Of a stretch of 64,000 nt of DNA, positions 42,122 through 49,829 are shown in pieces. Location of the stretch: assembly GCF_012913485.1 (NCBI RefSeq), contig NZ_CP051774.1:2046001-2110000 (forward strand). The letters run 5' to 3'. The DNA is from Luteolibacter luteus. Its GTDB lineage: Bacteria > Verrucomicrobiota > Verrucomicrobiia > Verrucomicrobiales > Akkermansiaceae. The position numbers were made by a program, and so were the translations under genes. Position 1 is the first letter of the stretch. The number at the start of each line of letters is the position of its first letter. Below the pieces are notes generated by a model, which saw only the letters and a list, made by a program, of their open reading frames with translations, was not told where the DNA came from and searched no databases.

Positions 42122-44062
42122 ATGAAAGCCTTGCCCCTCCTTTGCCTTGCACCGCTAGCCACCTTCGCCGAGACGCCTGAACTGGGCGAATTGGTGGTGG
42201 AAGCGATGAAGCCCGAGATGACCCAGAAGCTGACGACCGAGGAAGCGCGGGACCTGCAACGCCACAACCTCGCCGAAGCGCTGAGCATCTTGCCCGGGAT
42301 CAGCCTGCAACGGATGGGTGCCCGTGCTGAAACGATGGTGACGGTGCGCGGCTTCGACCTCCGGCAGGTGCCGGTGCTGATCGATGGAATCCCGGTTTAC
42401 GTCCCCTACGATGGCTACGCGGATCTCGGCCGTTTCTCGGTGCCCGAGGCCGCCGAGATCGAGGTGGCCAAGGGCATCAGCCCGGTACTGGCGGGGCCGA
42501 ATACCTTCGGGGGTTTGGTGAACGTCTATACACGCCGCCCGACGGAGAAGCTGGAAGGTGACGTGCATGCGGGTGTTTTCACCGGGGATGGCTGGGAGGC
42601 GGGGCTTTCCGCCGGGGGGCGCGAGGAGAAGTGGTATTGGCAATTCGACCTCGCCTGGATGGAGCAGGACGGCTTCGAGCTTTCCGATGACTTCGTGCCG
42701 CGTCCGACGGAGAATGGCGGGCGCCGCGAAAATTCATGGAGCGAGGATTGGCGCGCCTCCGGCCGCATCGCATGGACGCCCGCACCGGATGACGAGTATG
42801 CGCTGGGGGTGTGGATCCAGCGCGGGGAGAAGGGTACGCCGCCCTACACCGGCTATGATCCGACCGTGCGCGCGCGCTTCTGGAAGTGGCCACAGTGGGA
42901 CAAGGATACCTACTACCTGCTGACGCGCACCGCGATCAATCCGGACACCACGCTGGAGACGAAGGTGCACTATGACCGGCATGAGAACACCTTGGTCGCC
43001 TATGATGATGCGACCTACAGCTCACAGAACCGGCCGTCTTCTTTCACTTCATTCTACGATGACTGGACCGCAGGTGCCTCCGCGACGCTGGAGAACCGCT
43101 CGCTGAAGAACACGCGTATCGCCGCGGCGGTGCACTACAAACGGGATCATCACGAGCAGATGGACATCGGCGCGCCGAAGTTCAGCTTCGAAGATGAGAC
43201 GGCCTCCGTGGGACTGGAAGCCGAGTACAGCTTTCCCTTCGGAAGTTCGGTCACGGCGGGCGTGAGCCACGATTGGCGCGAGGTGCGCGAAGCGATCGAC
43301 ACGAACACAGGCGCTCCGATTTACGGCGGCAAAACCTCGTCATGGAATCCGCAGATCGTGTGGAAGCATGAGTTCAGCGAGAATCTGGAAGGCCATCTGG
43401 GCTATGCTCGCAAGAGCCGCTTCCCGACGATCAAGGACCGCTATTCCTACCGGCTCGGCCAGGCGATCCCAAACCCGAACCTGGATGCGGAAACGGTGGA
43501 TCACATCGACCTCGGTCTCGGTGGGAAGGCCAACGACGGCAATTTCGAATGGGAAGCGGGGCTATTCTACTCGCGGATCGATGATGCGATCCAGCGGGTG
43601 GACAATGTCGCCTTCACCCCGGGTGGCGCGGGTCTCTTCCAGCTCCAGAATGTGGGCGAGGTGGAGCACAAGGGCTTCGAACTGGCGCTAGGAAACAAGT
43701 GGAGCGACTGCATCGAGACCGGCCTGCGCTATGCGTGGATCATGGCGGAGAACCGGACGAACCCGGCGATCCATGTGATCGGCACACCGGAGCATGAGGC
43801 CGCGCTCTTTTCGAAATTCACCATCCTCGACAATTTCCGCCTGATCCCGGCCTTCGTGTGGGCGGACTCCCGCGATGTCAGCAGCACCGGCAAGCGGGTG
43901 GGCATCTATGCGAGCGTGGATGTGAAAGCGGAGGTCGAACTCCCCGGCGATGTGACACTGGGCCTGGGCGTGACCAATCTCTTGGACCGGAATCAACAAT
44001 TGGACGAAGGGTTCCCTGAACCCGGACGCAGCTTCTTCTTCGACGTACGCCATGAATTCTAA
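42122..44062 (+). CDS. TonB-dependent outer-membrane receptor, probably for molybdate or tungstate
   Basis: A 646-residue protein with a signal peptide (MKALPLLCLAPLATFAE), a plug domain at about 30-145 ('RDLQRHNLAEALSILPGISL', 'MVTVRGFDLRQVPVLIDGIP', 'GPNTFGGLVNVYTRRP') and a 22-strand-type barrel ending in a C-terminal Phe (FFFDVRHEF). It is closest in style to siderophore and vitamin B12 receptors. The next three genes overlap or abut it and two are modA and modB, and a ModE-like box precedes it, so the cargo is probably molybdate, tungstate or a complex of them. Substrate assignment is by context only. Confidence 0.88.
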   Translation: MKALPLLCLAPLATFAETPELGELVVEAMKPEMTQKLTTEEARDLQRHNLAEALSILPGISLQRMGARAETMVTVRGFDLRQVPVLIDGIPVYVPYDGYADLGRFSVPEAAEIEVAKGISPVLAGPNTFGGLVNVYTRRPTEKLEGDVHAGVFTGDGWEAGLSAGGREEKWYWQFDLAWMEQDGFELSDDFVPRPTENGGRRENSWSEDWRASGRIAWTPAPDDEYALGVWIQRGEKGTPPYTGYDPTVRARFWKWPQWDKDTYYLLTRTAINPDTTLETKVHYDRHENTLVAYDDATYSSQNRPSSFTSFYDDWTAGASATLENRSLKNTRIAAAVHYKRDHHEQMDIGAPKFSFEDETASVGLEAEYSFPFGSSVTAGVSHDWREVREAIDTNTGAPIYGGKTSSWNPQIVWKHEFSENLEGHLGYARKSRFPTIKDRYSYRLGQAIPNPNLDAETVDHIDLGLGGKANDGNFEWEAGLFYSRIDDAIQRVDNVAFTPGGAGLFQLQNVGEVEHKGFELALGNKWSDCIETGLRYAWIMAENRTNPAIHVIGTPEHEAALFSKFTILDNFRLIPAFVWADSRDVSSTGKRVGIYASVDVKAEVELPGDVTLGLGVTNLLDRNQQLDEGFPEPGRSFFFDVRHEF

Positions 44063-44543
44063 ACTCGCCCCTCTAATCGCACTCGTCTGCCTGATGGTCC
44101 CGCTGGCCGCGGAGCCTGTGGTCCGCATCCACGATGGCAGCGCCTGGAAGGAAATCGACGACGCCGCGTGGCAGAAGCTGCCGCGTGCCGAAATCACGGC
44201 CAAGGCGCGCGATGGCACCGACAAGAAGTTCTCCGGCGTGCCCTTCGCCGAGATCCTGAAGCTGGCCGGGGCCCCGGCCGGCAATGCGATCCGCGGGCCG
44301 GAAATGAACCGGGTGGTGCTACTGACCGCAGCGGATGGCTACCAGGTGTCCTTTTCCCTGGCCGAACTGGATGAGAGCTTCCGGAAGCAGAATATCATCC
44401 TGGCCGATCAGGTGGATGGAAAGGCACTGGATGAATTCGAAGGATCGCGCATGGTGGTGTCAGGCGATGACCTGCGCCACTCGCGCTGGATCCGTCAGGT
44501 CAAACAGATTATCCTCACTCGTCCCATCATCCCCGCGCCATGA
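44052..44543 (+). CDS. Secreted SUOX-fold (oxidoreductase molybdopterin-binding) small protein
   Basis: A 163-residue protein with a signal peptide (KLAPLIALVCLMVPLAAE). The mature part resembles the oxidoreductase molybdopterin-binding fold: 'WQKLPRAEITAKARDGTDKK', 'FSGVPFAEILKLAGAP', 'NRVVLLTAADGYQVSFSLAE' and 'LDEFEGSRMVVSGDDLRHSR'. The Cys that binds molybdenum in sulfite oxidases is not seen, so catalysis is doubtful; binding of a molybdenum species is a guess. The gene starts 11 bases inside the receptor gene and ends inside modA (ATGA), which ties it firmly to the uptake operon. Confidence 0.75.
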   Translation: MNSKLAPLIALVCLMVPLAAEPVVRIHDGSAWKEIDDAAWQKLPRAEITAKARDGTDKKFSGVPFAEILKLAGAPAGNAIRGPEMNRVVLLTAADGYQVSFSLAELDESFRKQNIILADQVDGKALDEFEGSRMVVSGDDLRHSRWIRQVKQIILTRPIIPAP

Positions 44544-45280
44544 AACGCACGATATTCCAGTCCTTCCTCGCCCTCGGGCTGGGGCTCGCCGCACAGGCCG
44601 AGGAAATCCGCGTGGCCGCCGCCGCCAGCCTGGCCGAGGCGATCACGGAGATTTCGACCGCCTATCAGCAAGAGACCGGAAACAAGGCCACGCCGGTCTT
44701 CGCCGGATCAAACGTGCTGGCCCGGCAGATCGAGGAGGGCGCGCCGATCGATGTCTTCGTTTCCGCCGACGAGGCGACGATGGAGAAGGTCGAGAAGGCG
44801 AAGCTGGTGAAGGAGCCCGTAAAGCTGCTGACCAACACGCTGGTGGTGGTGGTGCCCGAGGATTCCGAGGCCAAGGTGGGCTCCGCCGCGGACCTGGCGA
44901 ATCTCAAGAAGATCGCGATCGGGGATCCGGCCGCGGTGCCTGCCGGTGTCTATGCGAAGGCTTGGCTGACGAAGGCAGGACTGTGGGAGAAGCTGCAGGA
45001 GAAATTCATCGGCAGCGAGAACGTGCGTGCAGCCTTGGCCGCAGTGGAGGCAGGCAATGCCGATGCGGCGATCGTTTACAAGACGGACGCAGCAATTTCC
45101 AAGAAGGTGAAGGTGGCGTGGTCGGTACCGGAAGGTGAGGCTCCGCCGATCATCTATCCGGTGGCGGTGTGCAGCGGCAGCAAGCATGCCGCGGAGGCCG
45201 AGCGGTTCACAAAGTTCCTGAAGTCGGAGAAGGCATCCACCATCTTCAAATCGCGCGGCTTCGGGTTGAAGGCTGAATGA
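44540..45280 (+). CDS. modA: Molybdate ABC transporter substrate-binding protein
   Basis: A 246-residue periplasmic binding protein for molybdate/tungstate. The signal peptide is MKRTIFQSFLALGLGLAAQA. Family landmarks: 'VAAAASLAEAITEISTAYQQ', 'FAGSNVLARQIEEGAPIDVF', 'NTLVVVVPEDSEAKV', 'IAIGDPAAVPAGVYAKAWL' and 'DAAIVYKTDA' with Ser, Ala, Val and Tyr ligands for the oxyanion. The start overlaps the previous stop and the stop overlaps modB (both ATGA). It would receive the anion from the outer-membrane receptor and pass it to ModB. Confidence 0.94.
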   Translation: MKRTIFQSFLALGLGLAAQAEEIRVAAAASLAEAITEISTAYQQETGNKATPVFAGSNVLARQIEEGAPIDVFVSADEATMEKVEKAKLVKEPVKLLTNTLVVVVPEDSEAKVGSAADLANLKKIAIGDPAAVPAGVYAKAWLTKAGLWEKLQEKFIGSENVRAALAAVEAGNADAAIVYKTDAAISKKVKVAWSVPEGEAPPIIYPVAVCSGSKHAAEAERFTKFLKSEKASTIFKSRGFGLKAE

Positions 45281-45945
45281 GTCCGGAGGATATCAGGCTG
45301 ATCATTTTCACGCTGGGCGTTTCCGCCCTGGCGGTGGCGGTTTCCCTGCCCTTCGGGCTGGCGCTGGGCTGGGTGCTGGCGCGCAAGCAGTGGCCGGGGA
45401 AGGCTCTGGTGGAGACCTTCGTGATGTTGCCCCTGGTGCTGCCGCCGGTGGTGACAGGTCTGCTTCTGCTGAAGCTCTTCGGGAAGAAGGGGCCGCTGGC
45501 AGGCTTGCTGGAGAGCACTGGCTTCGAGGTGATCTTCACGTGGAAGGCCGTGGTGCTGGCGCTGGCGGTGATGGCATTTCCGCTCTTGCTGCGGTGCATC
45601 CGCACGGCCTTCGAGGAGGTGCCGCGGCACTTGGAGGAGGCGGCGGCAACGCTTGGGAAGACGCCGTGGCAGGTCTTCGTGCGGGTGAGCATTCCCCTGG
45701 CGAGACGCGGGATCGCGGGCGGGCTGGTGCTCGGGTTTGCGAGGGCGCTGGGAGAATTCGGCGCGACGATGATGGTGGCGGGATTGATCCCCGGGGTGAC
45801 GGAGACCTTGCCGCTGGCGATCTACCGGAGCTTCCACGCGGGGGACGACTCGCGGGTGTGGATGCTGGCAGGTGTCTCGGCGGTGATTGCGTTTGTGGCG
45901 CTGTGGATGGCGGGGAGGCTGAACAAGGGACGGCATCCCTTGTAG
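45277..45945 (+). CDS. modB: Molybdate ABC transporter permease
   Basis: A 222-residue inner-membrane permease with five or six helices. The coupling EAA loop is present as 'EEAAATLGKTPWQVFVRVSI' followed by 'PLARRGIAGGLVLGFARALG', and the N-terminal half holds 'FVMLPLVLPPVVTGLLLLKL'. It overlaps modA by four bases. No modC ATPase follows; the next genes are on the other strand. The ATPase must come from elsewhere, possibly a shared one. Confidence 0.94.
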   Translation: MSPEDIRLIIFTLGVSALAVAVSLPFGLALGWVLARKQWPGKALVETFVMLPLVLPPVVTGLLLLKLFGKKGPLAGLLESTGFEVIFTWKAVVLALAVMAFPLLLRCIRTAFEEVPRHLEEAAATLGKTPWQVFVRVSIPLARRGIAGGLVLGFARALGEFGATMMVAGLIPGVTETLPLAIYRSFHAGDDSRVWMLAGVSAVIAFVALWMAGRLNKGRHPL

Positions 45946-46057
45946 AGGGAAGCATCAATCAGCCTCCGCTTCGCAAGAGGGAAGGATATGAGAAGCTCTC
46001 ACCAGTGAACCTACCGAGGGGAGGTTCGATGCGTGGTGACCTTTTTGGGGCCACCGT

Positions 46058-46342
46058 TTAACGGTTCGCCATTTGCTTGCGAAAGAGCGGGATGAACTCG
46101 GCATCCATAAAGGCGAAGGCGGCTTCAAGGCCTTGTTCGCGGTAGATTTTCCCGATCTTCGCCTCGACGGCGGTCGGGGCACCGAAAGCACTCAGGAAGC
46201 CATTCGAGGTGAGGCGGGTGAACCACTCGCCGTCCATCGAGCCGCGCTCGCGCAACACCCAGCTGCGGGCAAAGAGCGCCAACACGGCATCTCCGATCCA
46301 TGCGGATTCCCGTTCAAGCCGGATTTCTTCGCTCTTGTTCAT
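46058..46342 (-). CDS. Mini ribonuclease III-like protein
   Basis: A 94-residue protein. 'RESAWIGDAVLALFARSWVL' matches the RNase III signature (LExLGDaVL) in part, and 'TAVEAKIGKIYREQGLEAAF' matches the second acidic helix (FEAlIGAIYLDqGleaA) with the conserved catalytic Glu. The linking region is much shorter than in RNase III and slightly shorter than in Mini-III (MrnC). There is no double-stranded-RNA-binding domain. MrnC matures 23S rRNA in Gram-positive bacteria; whether this protein cuts RNA is unknown. It precedes no obvious partner; a lipoprotein gene lies 18 bases upstream on the same strand. Confidence 0.6.
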   Translation of the reverse strand: MNKSEEIRLERESAWIGDAVLALFARSWVLRERGSMDGEWFTRLTSNGFLSAFGAPTAVEAKIGKIYREQGLEAAFAFMDAEFIPLFRKQMANR

Positions 46343-46360
46343 CTGCGCGGGAGCCTGAAC

Positions 46361-46942
46361 TCAGGGAACGGGGCGGGCCAGCTTTTCCATGCGCTGGCGT
46401 TCGAGCTGATCGCGGAGGCGGGATTCGGAATCGGCATTCCAGTAGCCGGGCTGCAGTTCCATGAAGACGCTGGTGTATGGGAGGGCGGTATTGGTGCGAA
46501 TGACCAGCACCTCGAAGCTCTTCGTGGTGTCCTCCATCAGGGTCATCAGCGACTGCTGCTCGAGCTCGGTGGTCTCATGAGCGTGGATGGCTCCTTGCAA
46601 CTGCTTGCGAAACTCATCGATGCCCGGTGCGTAGTCGTTTTCGACGACCCGCATTTCCCGGGTGACGTAGATGCGCGGGGTGACGTGCTCGGTCTGCTCC
46701 AGGGTGCGCAGGACTTCATCCACGACCACGGGGATCTCCTCGTTGGCATTGATCTGGCGGACACCGGGGCGGCTATGGGCCGGGAACGAGGCCTCTGCGA
46801 CCACGATCCAATTCCGGTAACCGAGCTGGGCAGTCTGGGCCGCAAGCGCAGCTTTCCAGTTATCCCCGCCCTGCTTGATCATCCCGCAGCCCGACAGGAG
46901 GACCGAGGCAAAAATCAGGCAAGCGCGGAGCCACATCAACAT
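46361..46942 (-). CDS. Lipoprotein with RbsD/FucU-like sequence
   Basis: A 193-residue protein with a lipobox (LIFASVLLSGC). The mature sequence 'GYRNWIVVAEASFPAHSRPG' and 'RIYVTREMRVVENDYAPGID' recalls RbsD/FucU mutarotases ('GHGDxIVIADAxFP' in the canonical family). Those enzymes are cytoplasmic and decameric, while this one is lipid-anchored and carries an added C-terminal ~60 residues. The start is uncertain: ATG at 46942 or 46936, or a TTG at 46978 just before the lipobox leader. It is an unusual location for this fold, so function is unknown. Confidence 0.6.
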   Translation of the reverse strand: MLMWLRACLIFASVLLSGCGMIKQGGDNWKAALAAQTAQLGYRNWIVVAEASFPAHSRPGVRQINANEEIPVVVDEVLRTLEQTEHVTPRIYVTREMRVVENDYAPGIDEFRKQLQGAIHAHETTELEQQSLMTLMEDTTKSFEVLVIRTNTALPYTSVFMELQPGYWNADSESRLRDQLERQRMEKLARPVP

Positions 46943-46979
46943 CGGCAGGAGTAAACGACGGACCCGGATGGCTGTCAAT

Positions 46980-47006
46980 CAGGGCGCGGCATTTCACCGC
47001 GCCCTG
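46980..47006. terminator. Hairpin between phoH and the lipoprotein gene
   Basis: A perfect 10-bp GC stem (cagggcgcgg / ccgcgccctg) with a 7-base loop. It lies 17 bases past the phoH stop on the minus strand and lacks a T tract, so it may be a weak terminator or attenuator. Confidence 0.5.
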
Positions 47007-47023
47007 TGACCGTGGAAGCCATT

Positions 47024-48559
47024 CTACATCAACTGCGCACCGGCATCGGCAAGTTCCGAACGTTCACCGCGGCTGAGGGATACGTGAGCGACGAAGGGAA
47101 GGCCTTTCAGACGGTTCCGGGTGTAAACCAAGCCGTTGCTGCGGCTGTCGACGTAGGGGTTGTCGATCTGGGCCGGATCTCCCACGAGCACGAGCTTCGA
47201 GCCACGGGACATGCGGGTCACCACGGTCTTCGCCTCCTGAGGAGTGAGCTGCTGGGCTTCATCCAGCACGAAGAAGCGGTTCGGGATCGAGCGGCCGCGG
47301 ATGTAGCAGAGCGCTTCCACCTCGATGATCCCCTGCTCCATGAGGTGTTCCCATGGCTTTTTGACCGGTCCGCCGGCTGTGGGAGCGCCTTCCTTCTTCT
47401 GCTGCTTACGGCGCGGGCCAAGCGGCGCGGCGGGGCGCATCAGAAGATCAAGCGCATCGTGAATCGGCTGCAGCCAAGGGCGCATCTTTTCATCGAGCGT
47501 GCCGGGCAGGAAGCCGAGTTGGTCACCCATGGCGACGACCGGGCGGCTGACGGTGAGGCCATTGTAGCGGCGATTGAACATTTCGTGCAGGCCGGCGGCG
47601 ACCGCGATGAGGGTCTTGCCGGTGCCGGCCTGACCGAAGCAGGTCACCAAGGAGATGTCCGGATTCAGGAGAGCATCGATCAGGCAGCGCTGGCCGAGGT
47701 TCATCGGCTTCAGTGCGGTGCCATCCTGGATCTTGAGGGCTTCCGGGATTTGCAGGCGGACCAAGCGGCCGTCCGAGGTCATGCGGGCGGGCATGGTCTG
47801 CTTTTCGCCAGCTTCAAGGAGGACGTATTGGTTCACCACCACATCGGGATAGCGCTCTTGATTGATCGCGATCTCACCGGAGCTGGCGAAGCGCTGCAGA
47901 TCGCAGGCCTCCACTTCAATACGACGAACATCGTAGCTCGAAACCTCGCGAGGATCGACCTTGTCGTTGAGATAGTCCTGGCACTCGATACCCACCGAGC
48001 GGGCCTTGAGCTGCATGTTGAGATCCTTCGTGACGAGCACCACCGGCGCCTCGTTGTGGGTCATCAAGAGCAGGGTGCAGGCGAGGATGCGGTGATCCAC
48101 GCGCTCCTTGTCCGGGAAGATCCGGTAGAAGCGGGAAAGCATGTCCGAGTTCTTCGGGCAGATCGTGGGATCATAAATCACCAGGCGAATGCTGCCGCCT
48201 CCTTCGGTAGGCACGCCGCTGGTCACCTTGCGGGCACAGGAAAACATTTCGGTCAACACCCGGTGGACCTTGCGGGCATTTGCGCCGCGCTCCGATTGCT
48301 CGGTCTTGAAGCGATCGAGCTCGGATAGCACATCCACGGGAATGCAGATATGGTTGTCGGTGAAGCGGGTGAGACAGGCGGGGTCATGCAGCAAGACATT
48401 CGTGTCGAGCACGAAGTTCTTCACCGCTTGATTCGGCGCGCGGAATCCGAATTCCGTGGGTTGCGCCTTTTTCCCCGATCCGTTCGACCTTCGACTGGCT
48501 CCTGCTCCGCTTTGGATTTCGATCAGGCGGGCTTGGACGTCCTCGGCACGTTGGATCAT
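47024..48559 (-). CDS. PIN domain-PhoH family ATPase
   Basis: A 511-residue cytoplasmic protein. The N-terminal PIN nuclease-like domain (about residues 40-190) begins 'KNFVLDTNVLLHDPACLTRF' and ends with 'PVVLVTKDLNMQLKARSVGI' with the conserved Asp residues. The C-terminal PhoH domain (about 265-511) has Walker A 'CFGQAGTGKTLIAVAAGLHE' and Walker B 'RFFVLDEAQQLTP'. PIN-PhoH fusions (YlaK type) are RNA helicase/RNase candidates. The ATG at 48559 (MIQRAEDVQARLIEIQ) is used; a start at 48622 would add 21 residues. Confidence 0.9.
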   Translation of the reverse strand: MIQRAEDVQARLIEIQSGAGASRRSNGSGKKAQPTEFGFRAPNQAVKNFVLDTNVLLHDPACLTRFTDNHICIPVDVLSELDRFKTEQSERGANARKVHRVLTEMFSCARKVTSGVPTEGGGSIRLVIYDPTICPKNSDMLSRFYRIFPDKERVDHRILACTLLLMTHNEAPVVLVTKDLNMQLKARSVGIECQDYLNDKVDPREVSSYDVRRIEVEACDLQRFASSGEIAINQERYPDVVVNQYVLLEAGEKQTMPARMTSDGRLVRLQIPEALKIQDGTALKPMNLGQRCLIDALLNPDISLVTCFGQAGTGKTLIAVAAGLHEMFNRRYNGLTVSRPVVAMGDQLGFLPGTLDEKMRPWLQPIHDALDLLMRPAAPLGPRRKQQKKEGAPTAGGPVKKPWEHLMEQGIIEVEALCYIRGRSIPNRFFVLDEAQQLTPQEAKTVVTRMSRGSKLVLVGDPAQIDNPYVDSRSNGLVYTRNRLKGLPFVAHVSLSRGERSELADAGAQLM

Positions 48560-48659
48560 TGCTGGTGGGGTTAGGTTAGGGAGACCTGGCGGATCAAGAG
48601 GGACGAAGAACCGGTCCGCCACCGGGCTCCGTCAAACCGCCACGCGGCGGCAAATGGAA

Positions 48660-48679
48660 GAGTCTTTTTATCAAGACTC
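48660..48679. terminator. AT-rich hairpin downstream of menE
   Basis: A 7-bp stem (gagtctt / aagactc) with a 6-base loop lies 34 bases past menE on the minus strand, between menE and phoH. It has only a poor T tract, so its terminator role is tentative. Confidence 0.35.
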
Positions 48680-48713
48680 CTGAACTATTGCCTCCCCGAT
48701 CAGAATAGCAATC

Positions 48714-49829
48714 TCAAATGCTTCCCTGCGCGATGATTCGCGACAACTCCTTGCGCAATGGCTTGCCCAAGGGGCTCTTCGGAATCCCTTCGACGGCAAC
48801 CAAGTCCTTGATCCTGCAATAGCCGGGACAGCTCGCATGATAGGCTTCAAGCGCCAGCTCCAACAGCTCGCGCTTCACGGATTTTTCATGCGCGAGCACG
48901 AGCTTGTTACCCGCGCGGGTATCTTCGATCGCGACGACCACAGCTTGTCCCGGCGCGACAAGGCCGGCTGCTTGCGAGATCAGCGCCGCCTCCACGGCGA
49001 CGGGGTCTACCAATTCGCCGAGTATCTTCACCAGGGCATCGGTGCGGCCGGTGATACGCAGCTTGCGGCCTTCGACGAGACCGCTGTCGGATGTGGCAAA
49101 CCAGTCACCACTACGCGCTTCGTACTTCCATTGATCCCCGCCATGCTTTAGAATTCCGCTAAACAGCGCATCGCCACGAATCTCGATGCGTCCCGTCTTG
49201 CCGTCTCGTGCTTCCCAGCACGCGAGGAGATCGATCGGCTCTTTGACATACGGCTGATCTAGTAGTTCGAGCCGCTGCGTGGCGATCTGCGTGCCTGCTT
49301 CGGTCATGCCGTAGCTGGCGAGCACCGGCCAGCCGAGTTCACGCGCGGCGCGTCCCGTGTCTTCCATGAGGATGCCGCCGCCAACGACGACTGCCTCGAG
49401 CGAAGCCGGGGCACGCAGGCCGGCAGCCGCGAGATCGTGGACTTGGGTGGGAACCAGCGAGAGATGCGTCCCGCCTTGCCCTACGATCCATTGGACAAAG
49501 CGAAAGGGGTCCCACTTTCCTTCGAAGGACACCATACGGCATCCAGCTTGCCAGGTGCGCGACGCGACACCAAAACCGCCAACGTGATGCAGCGGCAAGG
49601 TAAGCACCCAGCAGCTCTCCCGGGTAACTCCGAGATGTTCATTTACGGTCCTTGCGGAGACTTGAAGTGCCTCGCGCGAGAGGCCGATCCACTTCGGAAC
49701 ACCGGTGCTGCCTGATGTCTGAAAATAAATGAGCGGTGGAATACCCTCCGGAGCAGGATGATCCGCCCCCATCATTACGGGGACATCCACTTCCCAGAAG
49801 GTATCCGAGGTCAGGGCACGCGCTTCCAT
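48714..49829 (-). CDS. menE: o-Succinylbenzoate--CoA ligase
   Basis: Menaquinone pathway enzyme that joins o-succinylbenzoate to CoA with ATP. The 371-residue protein has the AMP-binding P-loop 'YFQTSGSTGVPKW', the motif 'ASYGMTEAGTQIATQ', 'ITGRTDALVKILGELVDP' and a C-terminal Lys in 'KSPLGKPLRKEL'. It is short for an acyl-CoA ligase, as MenE often is. The ATG at 49829 lies 19 bases inside menC, so translation is coupled. The much longer upstream open frame is antisense noise. It is last in the leftward menaquinone cluster. Confidence 0.88.
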   Translation of the reverse strand: MEARALTSDTFWEVDVPVMMGADHPAPEGIPPLIYFQTSGSTGVPKWIGLSREALQVSARTVNEHLGVTRESCWVLTLPLHHVGGFGVASRTWQAGCRMVSFEGKWDPFRFVQWIVGQGGTHLSLVPTQVHDLAAAGLRAPASLEAVVVGGGILMEDTGRAARELGWPVLASYGMTEAGTQIATQRLELLDQPYVKEPIDLLACWEARDGKTGRIEIRGDALFSGILKHGGDQWKYEARSGDWFATSDSGLVEGRKLRITGRTDALVKILGELVDPVAVEAALISQAAGLVAPGQAVVVAIEDTRAGNKLVLAHEKSVKRELLELALEAYHASCPGYCRIKDLVAVEGIPKSPLGKPLRKELSRIIAQGSI

